Assembly (NCBI RefSeq): GCF_026683955.1
Contig: NZ_CP113343.1
Span: forward strand, 3,968,001 to 4,032,000
Origin: Arthrobacter sp. MMS18-M83
GTDB taxonomy: Bacteria; Actinomycetota; Actinomycetes; Actinomycetales; Micrococcaceae
Direction of reading: 5' to 3'
DNA: 64,000 nt
The notes under the pieces are model-generated. The model was not told the DNA's origin, did no database searches, and saw nothing but the letters and a program-made list of their open reading frames with translations. The translations under genes and the position numbers were made by a program. Shown in pieces: positions 45,672-54,698 of this stretch (position 1 is its first letter; each line of letters opens with the position of its first letter).

Positions 45672-45688
45672 TCAGTGGTGCCCACTGA
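45672..45688. repeat. inverted repeat in the pspA leader
   Basis: TCAGTGG-TGC-CCACTGA, perfect 7+7, 20 bp upstream of the pspA start. An operator or leader hairpin. Confidence 0.45.
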
Positions 45689-45718
45689 ATCCAGTGATCA
45701 GTTCTTGTACCGCTCTAC

Positions 45719-45737
45719 GTGGGGGACTGGCCCCCAC
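45719..45737 (-). terminator. possible terminator of the TPM-domain gene
   Basis: GTGGGGG / CCCCCAC, a 7-bp stem with a 5-nt loop, 14 bp after the TPM gene stop and before pspA. Confidence 0.45.
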
Positions 45738-45751
45738 CTAGCCTTCGTGAG

Positions 45752-47809
45752 CTAGAAGCTCCCGTCTCCGCCGCCGTCGCCGCCCCAGCCGCCACCGCCA
45801 CCGCCGCCGTCGCCGCCGAAGAAGCCTCCGCCTCCACCACCGTCGCCGCCGCCGAAGAAACCTCCGCCGCCTCCGTCGTCGTTATTCCCACCGCCCCAGC
45901 CGCCTCCGCCGCCGTGGAGGATGGAGTTGATGAGGATGCCGCCGAGAATCGCTCCGCCGAGGCCACCACCACTGCCCCCGCCGCCGAACATGCCGCCACG
46001 TCCGTAGCCTTGGTTGGCGAAACCGCCGAATTGATCGACGTCGGACTGTGCAAGTTGCGCGGCTTGTGCCGCAAGCGCCTGGGCCTGCTGAGCATACGTC
46101 AGCGCGGTGACCGGGTCATTGCGGGAAATGGACAGGGCGTAGTCGAGATTCCGTTGGGCTTCGGCCAATCGGGTACGGGCCTCGGGGCCAACGCCGCCGC
46201 GCCGCGCCGCGATGTAGTCCGAGGTTGCGCTGATCTGGGACTGAGCAGCCATGATCGTCTGCTGAAGCGAGGCCTGTGCGCGCCGCGCCTGCTCCTGCTG
46301 ATCGCGGATTCCCGAGAGGGACTGGTCCAAGGCCTGGTGTGCCCTCTCCACCCGGTCCAAGGTGGCGATGGGATCAATCTTGCCGCCTTGGATTTCTGCC
46401 TTGACCTGAGCCAGCGCGGCTTCGACTCCGGCCACCGGACCGGCCAGTTCCGGGTGCTCGCCGGACTGGATCATCGCTTTGGCTTGTGCGAGGTCCTGGC
46501 TGGTCTCCGCCACCGCACCCTCTAACGAGTTCCGGGCTTCGTCGAGGCTGTCCGCTACCTTGGAAATGGCACCGATCAGCACGTTGGTCTGGTGCAGGCC
46601 TTCTTCCGCGGCGCGGACCGCCACTGCGGCAAGGCTGCTTTCCCCTGCCGCCAGCTTTTCCTTGGCTGTACTTGTTGCGTTCTGAACGAAGGCAAGGCGG
46701 TCCTTGGCCTGCGTGATGTTGTCGCTCACGTGGCCAAGCGCACTGTCTGCGTACTTTTCGCGCAGGCCGCTGAGGGATTCCTCGGCACTGCTGATCTTCG
46801 CCTCCGCCTCGTTGGCGCCGGCAGCAACGGCTGCCAAAGCCTGGGGTGCGTTCTTCTCAAGCTCACGCAGGGAGTCGAAATCGGCCTTCTGCTCGCGCAA
46901 CGACTCAAGGGCCGCCTCCGAACGTCGGATGATTTCGCCGAGCCAACTGCGCTGCTGCTCTTCGGTGTCCGGGATCTGGTCATCGAGCTGTTGCTGCAGC
47001 TTGAAGGACTCGGTCATGTGGTTTTTCGCATCGAGCAAGGCCTTGGTGAAGTTCCCGACGGCGGCATCGCCGTATTGCGCTTGGGCGAAGCCGAGTTCCT
47101 GCTCACTGGACTTGATGGTGTCATCCGCTTCGATGAGCAGGGATCCAGCTTTGCGCCGCAATTCCGGGATACTCAAGGAGGCAAGGGGATCCAGTTGCTC
47201 TGCCTGCGGGCCGTAGCTCGCGCTGGATGCCGGGCTCTTCTTGCGGCGGTTGCGGAAGTACAGGTATGTGCCAACGCCCCCAGCCGCAACAACGCCTGCA
47301 CCGATGAGTACCGCAGTGCCCCCGCCGGAATTCTGGGTATCGCCGATGGCCTTGGCGGCATCAATCGCTGCTTGGTCGTAGTTCTTTTTGCCCTGCACAA
47401 GGTTTGCGAGGACGGCGTTTTTGAGGATGTCGTCACGCTGGGAATCAGTGATCTTGCTTCCAGGGCCACGGGTGATATTCACTTTGCCCTCGTCCGTGGC
47501 GATGGCCAGCAGGACGTCCGTCGATCCGAAGGACTTCTTCTTTGCCACCGCATTGCCCCAGTCGGTGGGCGTGGCCGGGTTGGTGAAGGTCTTTTCAGTG
47601 ACGACATACAGGTTGAACTGGTGTTCGCTGTAAAGGGACTTGATTGCGTTTTGAACCGCAGTCTTGTCGCGAAGGACGCCGGCGTCGTCAGTGATGTTCT
47701 GGCCGGACGGGATAGTCACCGGGTCAGCGGCCCAGGCTGCTGCGGCCGGGAGGGCCAGCATTCCAGCCAGGCCGATGATGGCGAGTACACGTTTCAACAT
47801 TGACCGCAT
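45752..47809 (-). CDS. TPM-domain membrane protein with Gly-rich C terminus
   Basis: A 685-residue YgcG/TLP18.3-like protein. It has a signal peptide (MLKRVLAIIGLAGMLALPAAAAWA), a TPM domain (about residues 35-160: ITDDAGVLRD, FNLYVVTEKTF), a membrane segment (AVLIGAGVVAAGGVGTYLYF, about 175-195) and a long cytoplasmic coiled coil (about 210-580). The last ~80 residues are Gly/Trp/Asp-rich low complexity (GGGGGGWGG units). The ATG at 47809 follows GAAGGG. The pairing with pspA suggests envelope-stress or membrane-maintenance work. Confidence 0.82.
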   Translation of the reverse strand: MRSMLKRVLAIIGLAGMLALPAAAAWAADPVTIPSGQNITDDAGVLRDKTAVQNAIKSLYSEHQFNLYVVTEKTFTNPATPTDWGNAVAKKKSFGSTDVLLAIATDEGKVNITRGPGSKITDSQRDDILKNAVLANLVQGKKNYDQAAIDAAKAIGDTQNSGGGTAVLIGAGVVAAGGVGTYLYFRNRRKKSPASSASYGPQAEQLDPLASLSIPELRRKAGSLLIEADDTIKSSEQELGFAQAQYGDAAVGNFTKALLDAKNHMTESFKLQQQLDDQIPDTEEQQRSWLGEIIRRSEAALESLREQKADFDSLRELEKNAPQALAAVAAGANEAEAKISSAEESLSGLREKYADSALGHVSDNITQAKDRLAFVQNATSTAKEKLAAGESSLAAVAVRAAEEGLHQTNVLIGAISKVADSLDEARNSLEGAVAETSQDLAQAKAMIQSGEHPELAGPVAGVEAALAQVKAEIQGGKIDPIATLDRVERAHQALDQSLSGIRDQQEQARRAQASLQQTIMAAQSQISATSDYIAARRGGVGPEARTRLAEAQRNLDYALSISRNDPVTALTYAQQAQALAAQAAQLAQSDVDQFGGFANQGYGRGGMFGGGGSGGGLGGAILGGILINSILHGGGGGWGGGNNDDGGGGGFFGGGDGGGGGGFFGGDGGGGGGGWGGDGGGDGSF

Positions 47810-47831
47810 GTGCAACCCTTCAGCACGTCTG

Positions 47832-47856
47832 CGATTGGTCCGGGCCGGACCAATCG
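47832..47856. promoter_or_regulatory. perfect inverted repeat upstream of the TPM-domain gene
   Basis: CGATTGGTCCG-GGC-CGGACCAATCG, perfect 11+11, 22 bp upstream of the ATG on the minus strand. An operator or 5'-leader hairpin. Confidence 0.6.
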
Positions 47857-48140
47857 AAACAGAATGCATCAGCGCCCCCACGCATGGTTGTCAAGCCGCA
47901 GGTCGCTGTGGCAATTCCACTTGATTCTATGGTGCACCTTTTGGAGCGTCCACAGCGGTAAATATGCCGCCAGCGAAACGGGGAGAGATCTGGCCTGCCC
48001 CAGCGTTGAAGGGGCTAGCCGGGGCCACTCGGGGCACATGTCCGTTCCTAGGACGGCGTTCAGCAAGCTCCCAGCGAACGTCGACTCTTGATTCAGCAAG
48101 AGCGACGATAGTTAAGGGGACGAGGAAGAAAGGAAGTCCC
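47857..48140. other. divergent spacer between the TPM-domain and htrA genes
   Basis: Together with the inverted repeat this makes a 331-bp gap. It must hold promoters for both genes but I found no convincing -35/-10 pair, coding frame or further repeat. An in-frame extension of htrA to 47964 exists but its composition (Arg/Pro-rich) is unlike the gene. Confidence 0.4.
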
Positions 48141-49811
48141 ATGACGGAGAACCCAGCACAGGGCGCCGTGCCTGAGAACAATGGCCCCAAGAACCATGGT
48201 CCTGAGAGCAACGGCAAGGCGGAGGGGGACAAGCAAGCAAGCTCCCAGCCTACGGCGCCGCTGCCGGCATACCAGCCGGGTCAGGATTTCACAGCGCAGA
48301 CTGCGGCACCTTGGGCTCAGGGCCCGGCCGAAAGCGCCACCGAACAGATCCAGGCGCAGCACAGTGCGCCTCAAAACAGTGCGCCTCAAAACAGCGCTCC
48401 CCAGAACAACCCGCCACAGCAAGGCGCCCCCCAGCACAGCGCGCCGCCGCAGCACGCGGAACCCCAGCGCCCGGCCTACGCCGCAGGCCAGGGGCACCCA
48501 TATCCGCAGCACCAGCCTTTCTACGGTGGACCGAATCCCGCGCAGCACTATCCCACCCAGCAGTTCCCGGCAGCGGCCCACCCGGGCGGTCCAGCGGCCG
48601 GCCCCAAGCGCAAGCCAGTCTTCGGCGTCGGGACCCTGGTGGCCAGCATCCTGGCGGCAGGGCTCGTGGGCGGCGGCGTGGTGGCCGCCAGTGATCAGTT
48701 GTTCGGCAGCCGGACCCAGATCGCGGCCGGCAGCAGCCAGACGGGAACGGTGATCGTCAACAACAAGGACGACGTCAACGCCATCACGGCAGCAGCAGCC
48801 AAGGCTTCGCCCAGCGTCGTTACCATCATGGCTTCCAGTGGAAGCCAGGGCGGCACGGGTTCCGGCATCATCCTTGATGATCAGGGACACATCCTGACCA
48901 ACACCCACGTGGTGACCCTCGACGGCGCCAGCGCCAACGCCGCGATTGAAGTGCGGTTGAGTGATGGACGCGTCATGAAGGCGACGGTCATAGGTACGGA
49001 CCCGCTGTCGGACCTCGCCGTCATCAAGGTGGATAACGCTTCGGGCCTGGTGCCGGCTACGCTCGGTGACTCGAGCAAGATCAACGTTGGGGACAACGCC
49101 GTTGCCATTGGCGCCCCTCTCGGGCTGCCGGGCACCGTCACCGACGGCATCGTGTCTACGCTCAACCGCACCATCAGTGTGGCGTCCTCGGCTGTTCCCA
49201 ACGGCGGCTCTGACAGCTCGCAGGGTGGCGGCCAGGGCGGATTCCAGTTCGCTCCTCCAGGCGGTGGCCAAAGCCAGCGCAGTGCGAGCCAGGGCACCGT
49301 TTCGCTCAACGTGATCCAGACCGATGCAGCCATCAACCCGGGCAACTCCGGTGGGGCCCTGGTCAACGCCAAGGGTGAGATCATCGGCGTCAACGTGGCG
49401 ATCGCCTCGGCCGGCAGCAACAGTTCCTCGTCTTCGTCGAGCGGCAACATCGGTGTGGGCTTCAGCATCCCCATCAACAACGCGAAGCGTGTTGCTGACG
49501 AAATCATCAAGTCGGGCAAGGCCAGCCATGGGCAGTTCGGCGTCAGCGTTCAGCCCAAGTCGGCCACAGGAAGCACCTCCGGGTTCTCGATAGGCGCGCA
49601 GGTGGCAAGCGTGACCGGGGGCTCCGCCGCCGAGAAGGCAGGTATCAAGGTGGGTGACGTCGTAACCAAGTTCGCAGGCATGGACGTCAACGATCCCGAT
49701 CAGCTCACCGCGGCTGTCCGCGAGCGGCCGGCAGGTTCAACGGTCAAGGTGACCATCCAGCGCGGCGGCCAGTCGCAGGAGCTCGATGTGACCCTGGACG
49801 CCGCACAGTAG
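48141..49811 (+). CDS. HtrA/DegP-type serine protease with PDZ domain
   Basis: A 556-residue membrane-anchored S1C protease. The cytoplasmic N terminus (~150 residues) is Gln/Pro/Ala-rich with NSAPQ repeats; then a membrane anchor (GTLVASILAAGLVGGGVVAA), the protease (His in ILTNTHVV, Asp in DPLSDLAVIKVD, Ser in NPGNSGGALV) with a Gly/Gln/Ser-rich insert, and one PDZ domain (VSVQPK..GSAAEKAGIKVGDVV). The ATG at 48141 follows AGGAAG. It probably degrades or senses misfolded exported proteins. Confidence 0.93.
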   Translation: MTENPAQGAVPENNGPKNHGPESNGKAEGDKQASSQPTAPLPAYQPGQDFTAQTAAPWAQGPAESATEQIQAQHSAPQNSAPQNSAPQNNPPQQGAPQHSAPPQHAEPQRPAYAAGQGHPYPQHQPFYGGPNPAQHYPTQQFPAAAHPGGPAAGPKRKPVFGVGTLVASILAAGLVGGGVVAASDQLFGSRTQIAAGSSQTGTVIVNNKDDVNAITAAAAKASPSVVTIMASSGSQGGTGSGIILDDQGHILTNTHVVTLDGASANAAIEVRLSDGRVMKATVIGTDPLSDLAVIKVDNASGLVPATLGDSSKINVGDNAVAIGAPLGLPGTVTDGIVSTLNRTISVASSAVPNGGSDSSQGGGQGGFQFAPPGGGQSQRSASQGTVSLNVIQTDAAINPGNSGGALVNAKGEIIGVNVAIASAGSNSSSSSSSGNIGVGFSIPINNAKRVADEIIKSGKASHGQFGVSVQPKSATGSTSGFSIGAQVASVTGGSAAEKAGIKVGDVVTKFAGMDVNDPDQLTAAVRERPAGSTVKVTIQRGGQSQELDVTLDAAQ

Positions 49812-49838
49812 CGTTCCATCGGCAATAAGTTAGTAATC

Positions 49839-49879
49839 GACGGCGGCGGGTGGCACCAGAACAGTGCCGCCCGCCGTCG
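49839..49879 (+). terminator. terminator after htrA-like gene
   Basis: GGCGGGTGGCAC pairs with GTGCCGCCCGCC (one mismatch) around a 7-nt loop, 27 bp past the stop. No T-run. Confidence 0.55.
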
Positions 49880-50066
49880 TGTGCTTAGCCCGGCGAACGG
49901 GAGTGATCCACGAAACAGGAGTTAACGCGGGTACACGGCGTTGCCCGACTTGTCCCGCAATATGCTTAGCTAGGACGAGCCCTTACGCTGGGCACTCTTG
50001 GCCATGCCGCCAGCTGCTGGCCATCCCCGAGTATGGAAGGCTGCCTCGAACACAGTGGGAGACACA

Positions 50067-50867
50067 TTGAAGATTGTTGTTCTGGTCAAGCACGTCCCGG
50101 ACGCGCAGTTCGACCGACACCTCACCGGCCCAGGCAACACGACGGACCGCGACGAGAGCATCCTCTCCGAACTGGACGAGTATGCGCTTGAAGCCGCCCT
50201 GCAGCTCAGCGAGGCCCGCGGGGGTGCGAAGGCAGGCAATGAGGTCATCGCCCTCAGCATGGGCCCCGCCGGCGCCGTGAACGCCATCAAGAAGTCTTTG
50301 CAGATCGGAGCCTCCTCGGGTGCGCATTTGAGCGATGATGCGTTGGCCGGTTCCGATGCAGCCGCCACCTCGCTGGCCCTCGCCGCAGCAATCCGGTATC
50401 TCGCCGCAGACGCACCTGTGGACCTTGTCCTGACGGGCATGGCCTCGACCGACGGCGAAACGTCCTTGGTTCCCGCCCAGCTCGCCGAGCGGCTCGGGCT
50501 CCCGCAGGTCACATTTGCTTCTTCCCTTGAAGTCAACGGCGAACGCGTAGTCGCCCGCCGCGACGGCGACGCCCACGCGGACACCGTCGAGGCAACCTTG
50601 CCGGCTTTGGTATCCGTGACGGACCAGATCAACGAGCCGCGATACCCCAACTTCAAGGGCATCCTTGCCGCCAAGAAGAAAAAAATCACGGCACTCACCC
50701 TGGCCGACATCGGCGTCGATGCCGCACAGGTAGGCGCCGCGGGTTCGCTCACCGCCGTCGAAACCGCAGAGGCGCGTCCGCCGCGCACAGCGGGCACCAT
50801 CATCACTGACGAAGGCGACGCCGGCATCAAGCTGGTTGAGTTCCTGGCCGCCCAGAAGCTGCTCTAA
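50067..50867 (+). CDS. etfB: electron transfer flavoprotein beta subunit (second pair)
   Basis: A 266-residue EtfB (fixA-type). It starts at a TTG (LKIVVLVKHVPDAQFD, aligning with the first EtfB) after GTGGGAG, and contains LSMGPAGAVNAIKKSLQIGA, LTGMASTDGETSLVP and EPRYPNFKGILAAKKKK. It is followed after 15 bp by etfA and then a PIG-L gene. The combination etfBA near a cysteine desulfurase and mnmA matches the mycobacterial Rv3029c-Rv3024c order, so this is likely the housekeeping ETF. Confidence 0.93.
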   Translation: MKIVVLVKHVPDAQFDRHLTGPGNTTDRDESILSELDEYALEAALQLSEARGGAKAGNEVIALSMGPAGAVNAIKKSLQIGASSGAHLSDDALAGSDAAATSLALAAAIRYLAADAPVDLVLTGMASTDGETSLVPAQLAERLGLPQVTFASSLEVNGERVVARRDGDAHADTVEATLPALVSVTDQINEPRYPNFKGILAAKKKKITALTLADIGVDAAQVGAAGSLTAVETAEARPPRTAGTIITDEGDAGIKLVEFLAAQKLL

Positions 50868-50882
50868 GAGGATTCCAGACAC

Positions 50883-51836
50883 ATGGCAAAAGCACTTGTA
50901 TTCATTGACAACCCGGGATCGGCGCTCAAGAAGAGCAGCCTCGAACTCCTGACGATCGCCCGTTCCCTCGGGGAGGCGGCAGTCGCCTTCAACGGCGAAC
51001 TGCACGACGACGTCGCCGCCGCCTTGGGGTCGCACGGAGCCTCAGTTCTCTACCGGCCATCCGCTACGGACCTGGACGACTATCTCGTCGCGCCGAAAGC
51101 CGCATACCTTGCCGCGGCTGTTGCCGCCTCCGGGGCCGAAACTGTCCTGCTGGAGAACACGGCGGATGGCAAGGAAATCGCAGCCCGCCTCGGCGTGAAG
51201 CTCAACGCCGGTGTCATCACCGATGTTGTGGGCGTCGACGCCGATGGCACGGCCCACAAGTCGGTCCTGGCCGGCTCGTACACCACCACGGCCAAGGCTC
51301 GCACTGCCGTCGCCGTGCTCACAGTCAAGCCGAACAGTGTCGACGTCGAGGCCCCGGCCGCGGCAAGCACGCCTGAAGCCGTCACTATCGACGTCCCGGC
51401 CGATGCCACGGCGAACGCCGCACGGATCACCGGCCGCGCCGAGAAGCCTGCCAGTGGCCGTCCTGAGCTCACCGAAGCCCGGATTGTGGTTGCAGGCGGC
51501 CGCGGCGTCGATGGCGACTTCGGTCCCTTGGAAGAACTGGCCGACGCGCTGGGCGGTGCACTGGGGGCTTCCCGAGCAGCCACGGATGCAGGCTGGATCG
51601 GACATGACTACCAAGTAGGCCAAACGGGCAAGACCGTTTCCCCGCAGCTTTACATCTCGGCGGGCATCTCGGGTGCCATCCAGCAGAAGGCCGGCATGCA
51701 GACCTCCAAGGTGATCGTCGCGATCAACAAGGATGCGGAATCGCCGATTTTCGAAATCGCGGACTTTGGCATCATCGGCGACCTCTTCAAGGTTGTTCCG
51801 CAGGCCACCGAAGAGATCAAGAAGCGGAAAGGCTGA
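50883..51836 (+). CDS. etfA: electron transfer flavoprotein alpha subunit (second pair)
   Basis: A 317-residue EtfA (fixB-type). The C-terminal FAD domain has [58 protein letters not shown] and [17 protein letters not shown]. It pairs with the preceding EtfB to carry electrons from dehydrogenases to the respiratory chain. Confidence 0.94.
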   Translation: MAKALVFIDNPGSALKKSSLELLTIARSLGEAAVAFNGELHDDVAAALGSHGASVLYRPSATDLDDYLVAPKAAYLAAAVAASGAETVLLENTADGKEIAARLGVKLNAGVITDVVGVDADGTAHKSVLAGSYTTTAKARTAVAVLTVKPNSVDVEAPAAASTPEAVTIDVPADATANAARITGRAEKPASGRPELTEARIVVAGGRGVDGDFGPLEELADALGGALGASRAATDAGWIGHDYQVGQTGKTVSPQLYISAGISGAIQQKAGMQTSKVIVAINKDAESPIFEIADFGIIGDLFKVVPQATEEIKKRKG

Positions 51837-51841
51837 TCCCT

Positions 51842-52621
51842 TTGTCATCTGACGCTACGTCAACAAAGAGCCCGTTCAACGCCTCCACGGAGCGCGTTGA
51901 GCGGGTGCTTTGTTTTACCGCCCACCCGGACGACATCGACTTCGGCGCGGCCGGTACCATCGCTGCCTGGACTGCTGCCGGCGTCGAAGTCAGTTACTGC
52001 ATCATGACCGACGGCGATGCCGGGGGCTTCGATCCGGCCCACCGTGACGAGATCATTGCCATGCGCGCGGAGGAGCAGAGTCAAGCTGCGGCCCTCGTCG
52101 GCGTGACGGACCTGCACTACCTCCACGAACGTGATGGCTACCTGGAACCGACGCATGAAGTGATCAGGCAAGTAGTGAAGTTGATCCGCGAAATCCGTCC
52201 CGACGTCGTCCTGGCGATGCACCCGGAACGCAACTGGGACCGGATCCAGAAAAGCCACCCGGACCACCTTGCTGTGGGGGAAATCGTGACCCGGGCCGTG
52301 TATCCCGCGGTTGAAAACCCGTTCGCTTACCCGGAACTCGCGGAGGCCGGACTCGGGGCCTACAAGGTGCCGTGGCTATGGCTGTTTGCCGGTCCGGAAA
52401 CCCGTGAGAACTATTTCGTGGAAGTCACAGGACACGTTGACGCCAAGCTCGCCGCGATCCGGATCCATGCGAGCCAGCATCCCGACCTGGAAGGCATGGA
52501 ACGCGCTGTCCGGGGCATGCTGGAGCGGAATGCCTCGCGCGCCGGGATGGTGGCCGGACGGGGCGCCGAGGCGTTCCATGTAGTGGAAGTCAACGGCTCC
52601 GGAACCATCGCCGGTTTCTGA
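51842..52621 (+). CDS. PIG-L family deacetylase
   Basis: A 259-residue LmbE-like zinc hydrolase. Zinc motif AHPDDID (from residue 27) and the later HPDH in [10 protein letters not shown]. The family includes MshB (mycothiol synthesis) and Mca; the substrate here cannot be told. It begins at a TTG 5 bp after etfA, with a GGCTGATCC purine-poor leader, so it is translated from the etf transcript. Confidence 0.85.
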   Translation: MSSDATSTKSPFNASTERVERVLCFTAHPDDIDFGAAGTIAAWTAAGVEVSYCIMTDGDAGGFDPAHRDEIIAMRAEEQSQAAALVGVTDLHYLHERDGYLEPTHEVIRQVVKLIREIRPDVVLAMHPERNWDRIQKSHPDHLAVGEIVTRAVYPAVENPFAYPELAEAGLGAYKVPWLWLFAGPETRENYFVEVTGHVDAKLAAIRIHASQHPDLEGMERAVRGMLERNASRAGMVAGRGAEAFHVVEVNGSGTIAGF

Positions 52622-52661
52622 AATTGCTGATGTGTAACCTGTGTCATATGCTTAGTCTCGT

Positions 52662-52676
52662 TTAAATCATATTTAA
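52662..52676. promoter_or_regulatory. A/T-rich inverted repeat upstream of gluconokinase
   Basis: TTAAAT-CAT-ATTTAA, perfect 6+6, 19 bp ahead of the start. It is an A/T island in GC-rich DNA and a candidate operator for gluconate control. Confidence 0.45.
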
Positions 52677-52695
52677 TTGAGGAAGGCAGACTTTG

Positions 52696-53241
52696 ATGGC
52701 GAAGACTGCACAACAACCGGTATTGGTGATCATGGGCGTCTCCGGTTCCGGTAAATCGACAGTGGCCGGCGTATTGGCCGGCCGCCTGGGTTGGGACCTC
52801 GCCGAAGGCGACGACCTGCACCCCGAAGCGAATGTGGCAAAGATGCAGGCAGGGCACGCACTCAGCGATGAGGACCGTTGGCCGTGGCTGGACATCATTG
52901 CCGATTGGATCAAGGAGCGCACAGCAGTTGGAAAGCCGGGCATCATCACGTGCTCGGCGTTGAAGAAGCGTTACCGCGATGTCCTTCGCGGCGAGGGAGT
53001 CGTGTTCGTCTTCCTCCAAGGAAGCAAGGACAAGATTTCCGATCGGCTGGCTTCGCGCCACGGCCACTTCATGCCTCCCTCGTTGCTGGAATCCCAGTTC
53101 GACGCACTGGAGAAGCCCACGGAGGACGAGAACCACATCTCGCTGTGCGTTTCAGCTTCTCCGGCTGAAGAAGCTGACGAAATCATCGAACGGCTCGGCC
53201 TTGAGGCACAGCCAGCACACACAACTGGAGATGCAGCGTGA
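52696..53241 (+). CDS. gntK: gluconokinase
   Basis: A 181-residue kinase that phosphorylates gluconate to 6-phosphogluconate. P-loop GVSGSGKS (residues 14-21), LAEGDDLHPEANVAKM, and CSALKKRYRDVLR. The ATG at 52696 follows GAGGAAGG (a TTG directly in front is not needed). It overlaps gntP by 4 bp. Confidence 0.95.
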   Translation: MAKTAQQPVLVIMGVSGSGKSTVAGVLAGRLGWDLAEGDDLHPEANVAKMQAGHALSDEDRWPWLDIIADWIKERTAVGKPGIITCSALKKRYRDVLRGEGVVFVFLQGSKDKISDRLASRHGHFMPPSLLESQFDALEKPTEDENHISLCVSASPAEEADEIIERLGLEAQPAHTTGDAA

Positions 53242-54611
53242 ACTGGACCGGGCACGATACCCAACTCCTTGTGGTTGCGGCTATCGGCATTGCGCTGATC
53301 GTCCTGCTGATCGCCAAATTCAAGGTCCACCCCTTCCTCTCCCTGGTGCTCGGCTCGGCCTTTGTCGGCCTTGCATCCGGAGTGGAACTGGCCAAGGTCA
53401 TCAGCAACTTCGAAGACGGCGTGGGTGGCGTCCTCAAAGAGGTCGGCATCCTGATTGCACTCGGCGCCATGTTGGGCAAGCTCCTTGCTGATTCCGGCGG
53501 AGCAAACCGTGTGGTGGACACCCTCCTGGAGAAAGCCAGCGGCAACAAGGTGGTCTGGATGATCACCTTGGTCGCAGTCATCATCGGCCTTCCGATGTTC
53601 TTCGAGATTGGTCTGGTCCTGCTCCTGCCGGTGATCGTCCTGGTCACCCAACGCTCGCAGATGAAGCTCATGCGCATCGCGATCCCGGCTTTGGCGGGCC
53701 TGTCCGTGTTGCACGGCCTGGTGCCGCCGCACCCAGGACCACTGATCGCCATCAGCGCGGTGAAGGCCGAACTGGGCACCACGCTGGCACTGGGTCTCTT
53801 GGTCGCCATTCCCACAGTCATCATTTGTGGTCCGCTGTTTTCCCGGTTGGCTGCGCGCTGGGTTCCCGTGGATGCTCCCGCGGTGGCCGGCGGCGTCGAC
53901 ACCAAGCACGCCGTCGATCTCAGCGATGTCAAGCGTCAGCCAAGCTTCATCGTCACGTTGCTGACCATCATCTTCCCGGTGGTGCTCATGCTCCTGAAGG
54001 CCGTGGCGGACATCGTCTGGCCCGATGCCGCCCATGCTCCGATGATCCGTACGGTCCTGGACTTCGTGGGCCAGCCTCTCGTGGCCATGACCCTTGCCGT
54101 ACTCGCCGCCATGGTGACTTTCGGATACGCCGTCGGATTCACCGGCACCAAGATCACGGCCAAGCTGGGCGACAGCCTCGGACCGATCGCCGCCATCCTC
54201 CTGATCGTGGGCGCCGGCGGTGGCTTCAAGCAGACCCTGATCGGTGCCGGCGTCGGTGACGCCGTCAAGAAATGGGCCGAGGGCGCCAACATGTCCGTGC
54301 TGGTCCTGGGCTTCATTGTGGCTGTGGCCCTCCGCCTGGCGACGGGCTCGGCGACAGTCGCCACTGTGACGGCCGCCGGTATCGTGGCTCCATTGGCGAG
54401 CAGCCTGAGCCCAACGCACGCGGCACTCCTTGCCCTGGCCATCGGTGCGGGTTCGCTCTTCCTGTCCCACGTCAACGACGCCGGTTTCTGGCTCGTGAAG
54501 GAGCTCTTCGGCCTGACCGTCGGGCAGACCTTCAAGACCTGGTCGGTGATGGAGACGCTTATCTCGGTGGTCGGCTTCGCCTTCATCATGGTGCTCTCGC
54601 TGATCATTTAG
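53238..54611 (+). CDS. gntP: gluconate permease, GntP family
   Basis: A 457-residue transporter with about 12-14 membrane segments: LLVVAAIGIALIVLLI, FKVHPFLSLVLGS, HGLVPPHPGPLIAI (the conserved HGxxPPHPGP), ATGSATVATVTAAGIVAP and SHVNDAGFWLVKE. The GTG overlaps the gntK stop, so kinase and permease are one unit. Confidence 0.95.
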   Translation: MNWTGHDTQLLVVAAIGIALIVLLIAKFKVHPFLSLVLGSAFVGLASGVELAKVISNFEDGVGGVLKEVGILIALGAMLGKLLADSGGANRVVDTLLEKASGNKVVWMITLVAVIIGLPMFFEIGLVLLLPVIVLVTQRSQMKLMRIAIPALAGLSVLHGLVPPHPGPLIAISAVKAELGTTLALGLLVAIPTVIICGPLFSRLAARWVPVDAPAVAGGVDTKHAVDLSDVKRQPSFIVTLLTIIFPVVLMLLKAVADIVWPDAAHAPMIRTVLDFVGQPLVAMTLAVLAAMVTFGYAVGFTGTKITAKLGDSLGPIAAILLIVGAGGGFKQTLIGAGVGDAVKKWAEGANMSVLVLGFIVAVALRLATGSATVATVTAAGIVAPLASSLSPTHAALLALAIGAGSLFLSHVNDAGFWLVKELFGLTVGQTFKTWSVMETLISVVGFAFIMVLSLII

Positions 54612-54637
54612 CGGGGGCTGCATACAGCGGCAAGTAC

Positions 54638-54680
54638 GACGGCGGCCCGGCTCCCCACATGGGGGAGGCGGGCCGCCGTC
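54638..54680. terminator. bidirectional terminator
   Basis: GACGGCGGCCCG / CGGGCCGCCGTC enclosing an inner stem CTCCCC / GGGGAG, between the convergent gntP and merR genes. Confidence 0.75.
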
Positions 54681-54698
54681 GGCTTTCAGCGGGATGCC

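Noticed and set aside
45752-46000. Gly-rich end of the TPM-domain gene as a separate repeat element or PE-PGRS-like gene
   Set aside because: It is in frame and continuous with the TPM protein; low-complexity Gly tails are known in this family.
46592-47803. Plus-strand open frame of 403 codons opposite the TPM-domain gene
   Set aside because: Antisense to a coherent signal peptide-TPM-coiled-coil protein; no motifs of its own.
48093-49529. Minus-strand open frame of 478 codons opposite the HtrA gene
   Set aside because: The sense strand carries the complete protease triad; the antisense product is Arg/Val/Leu-rich noise.
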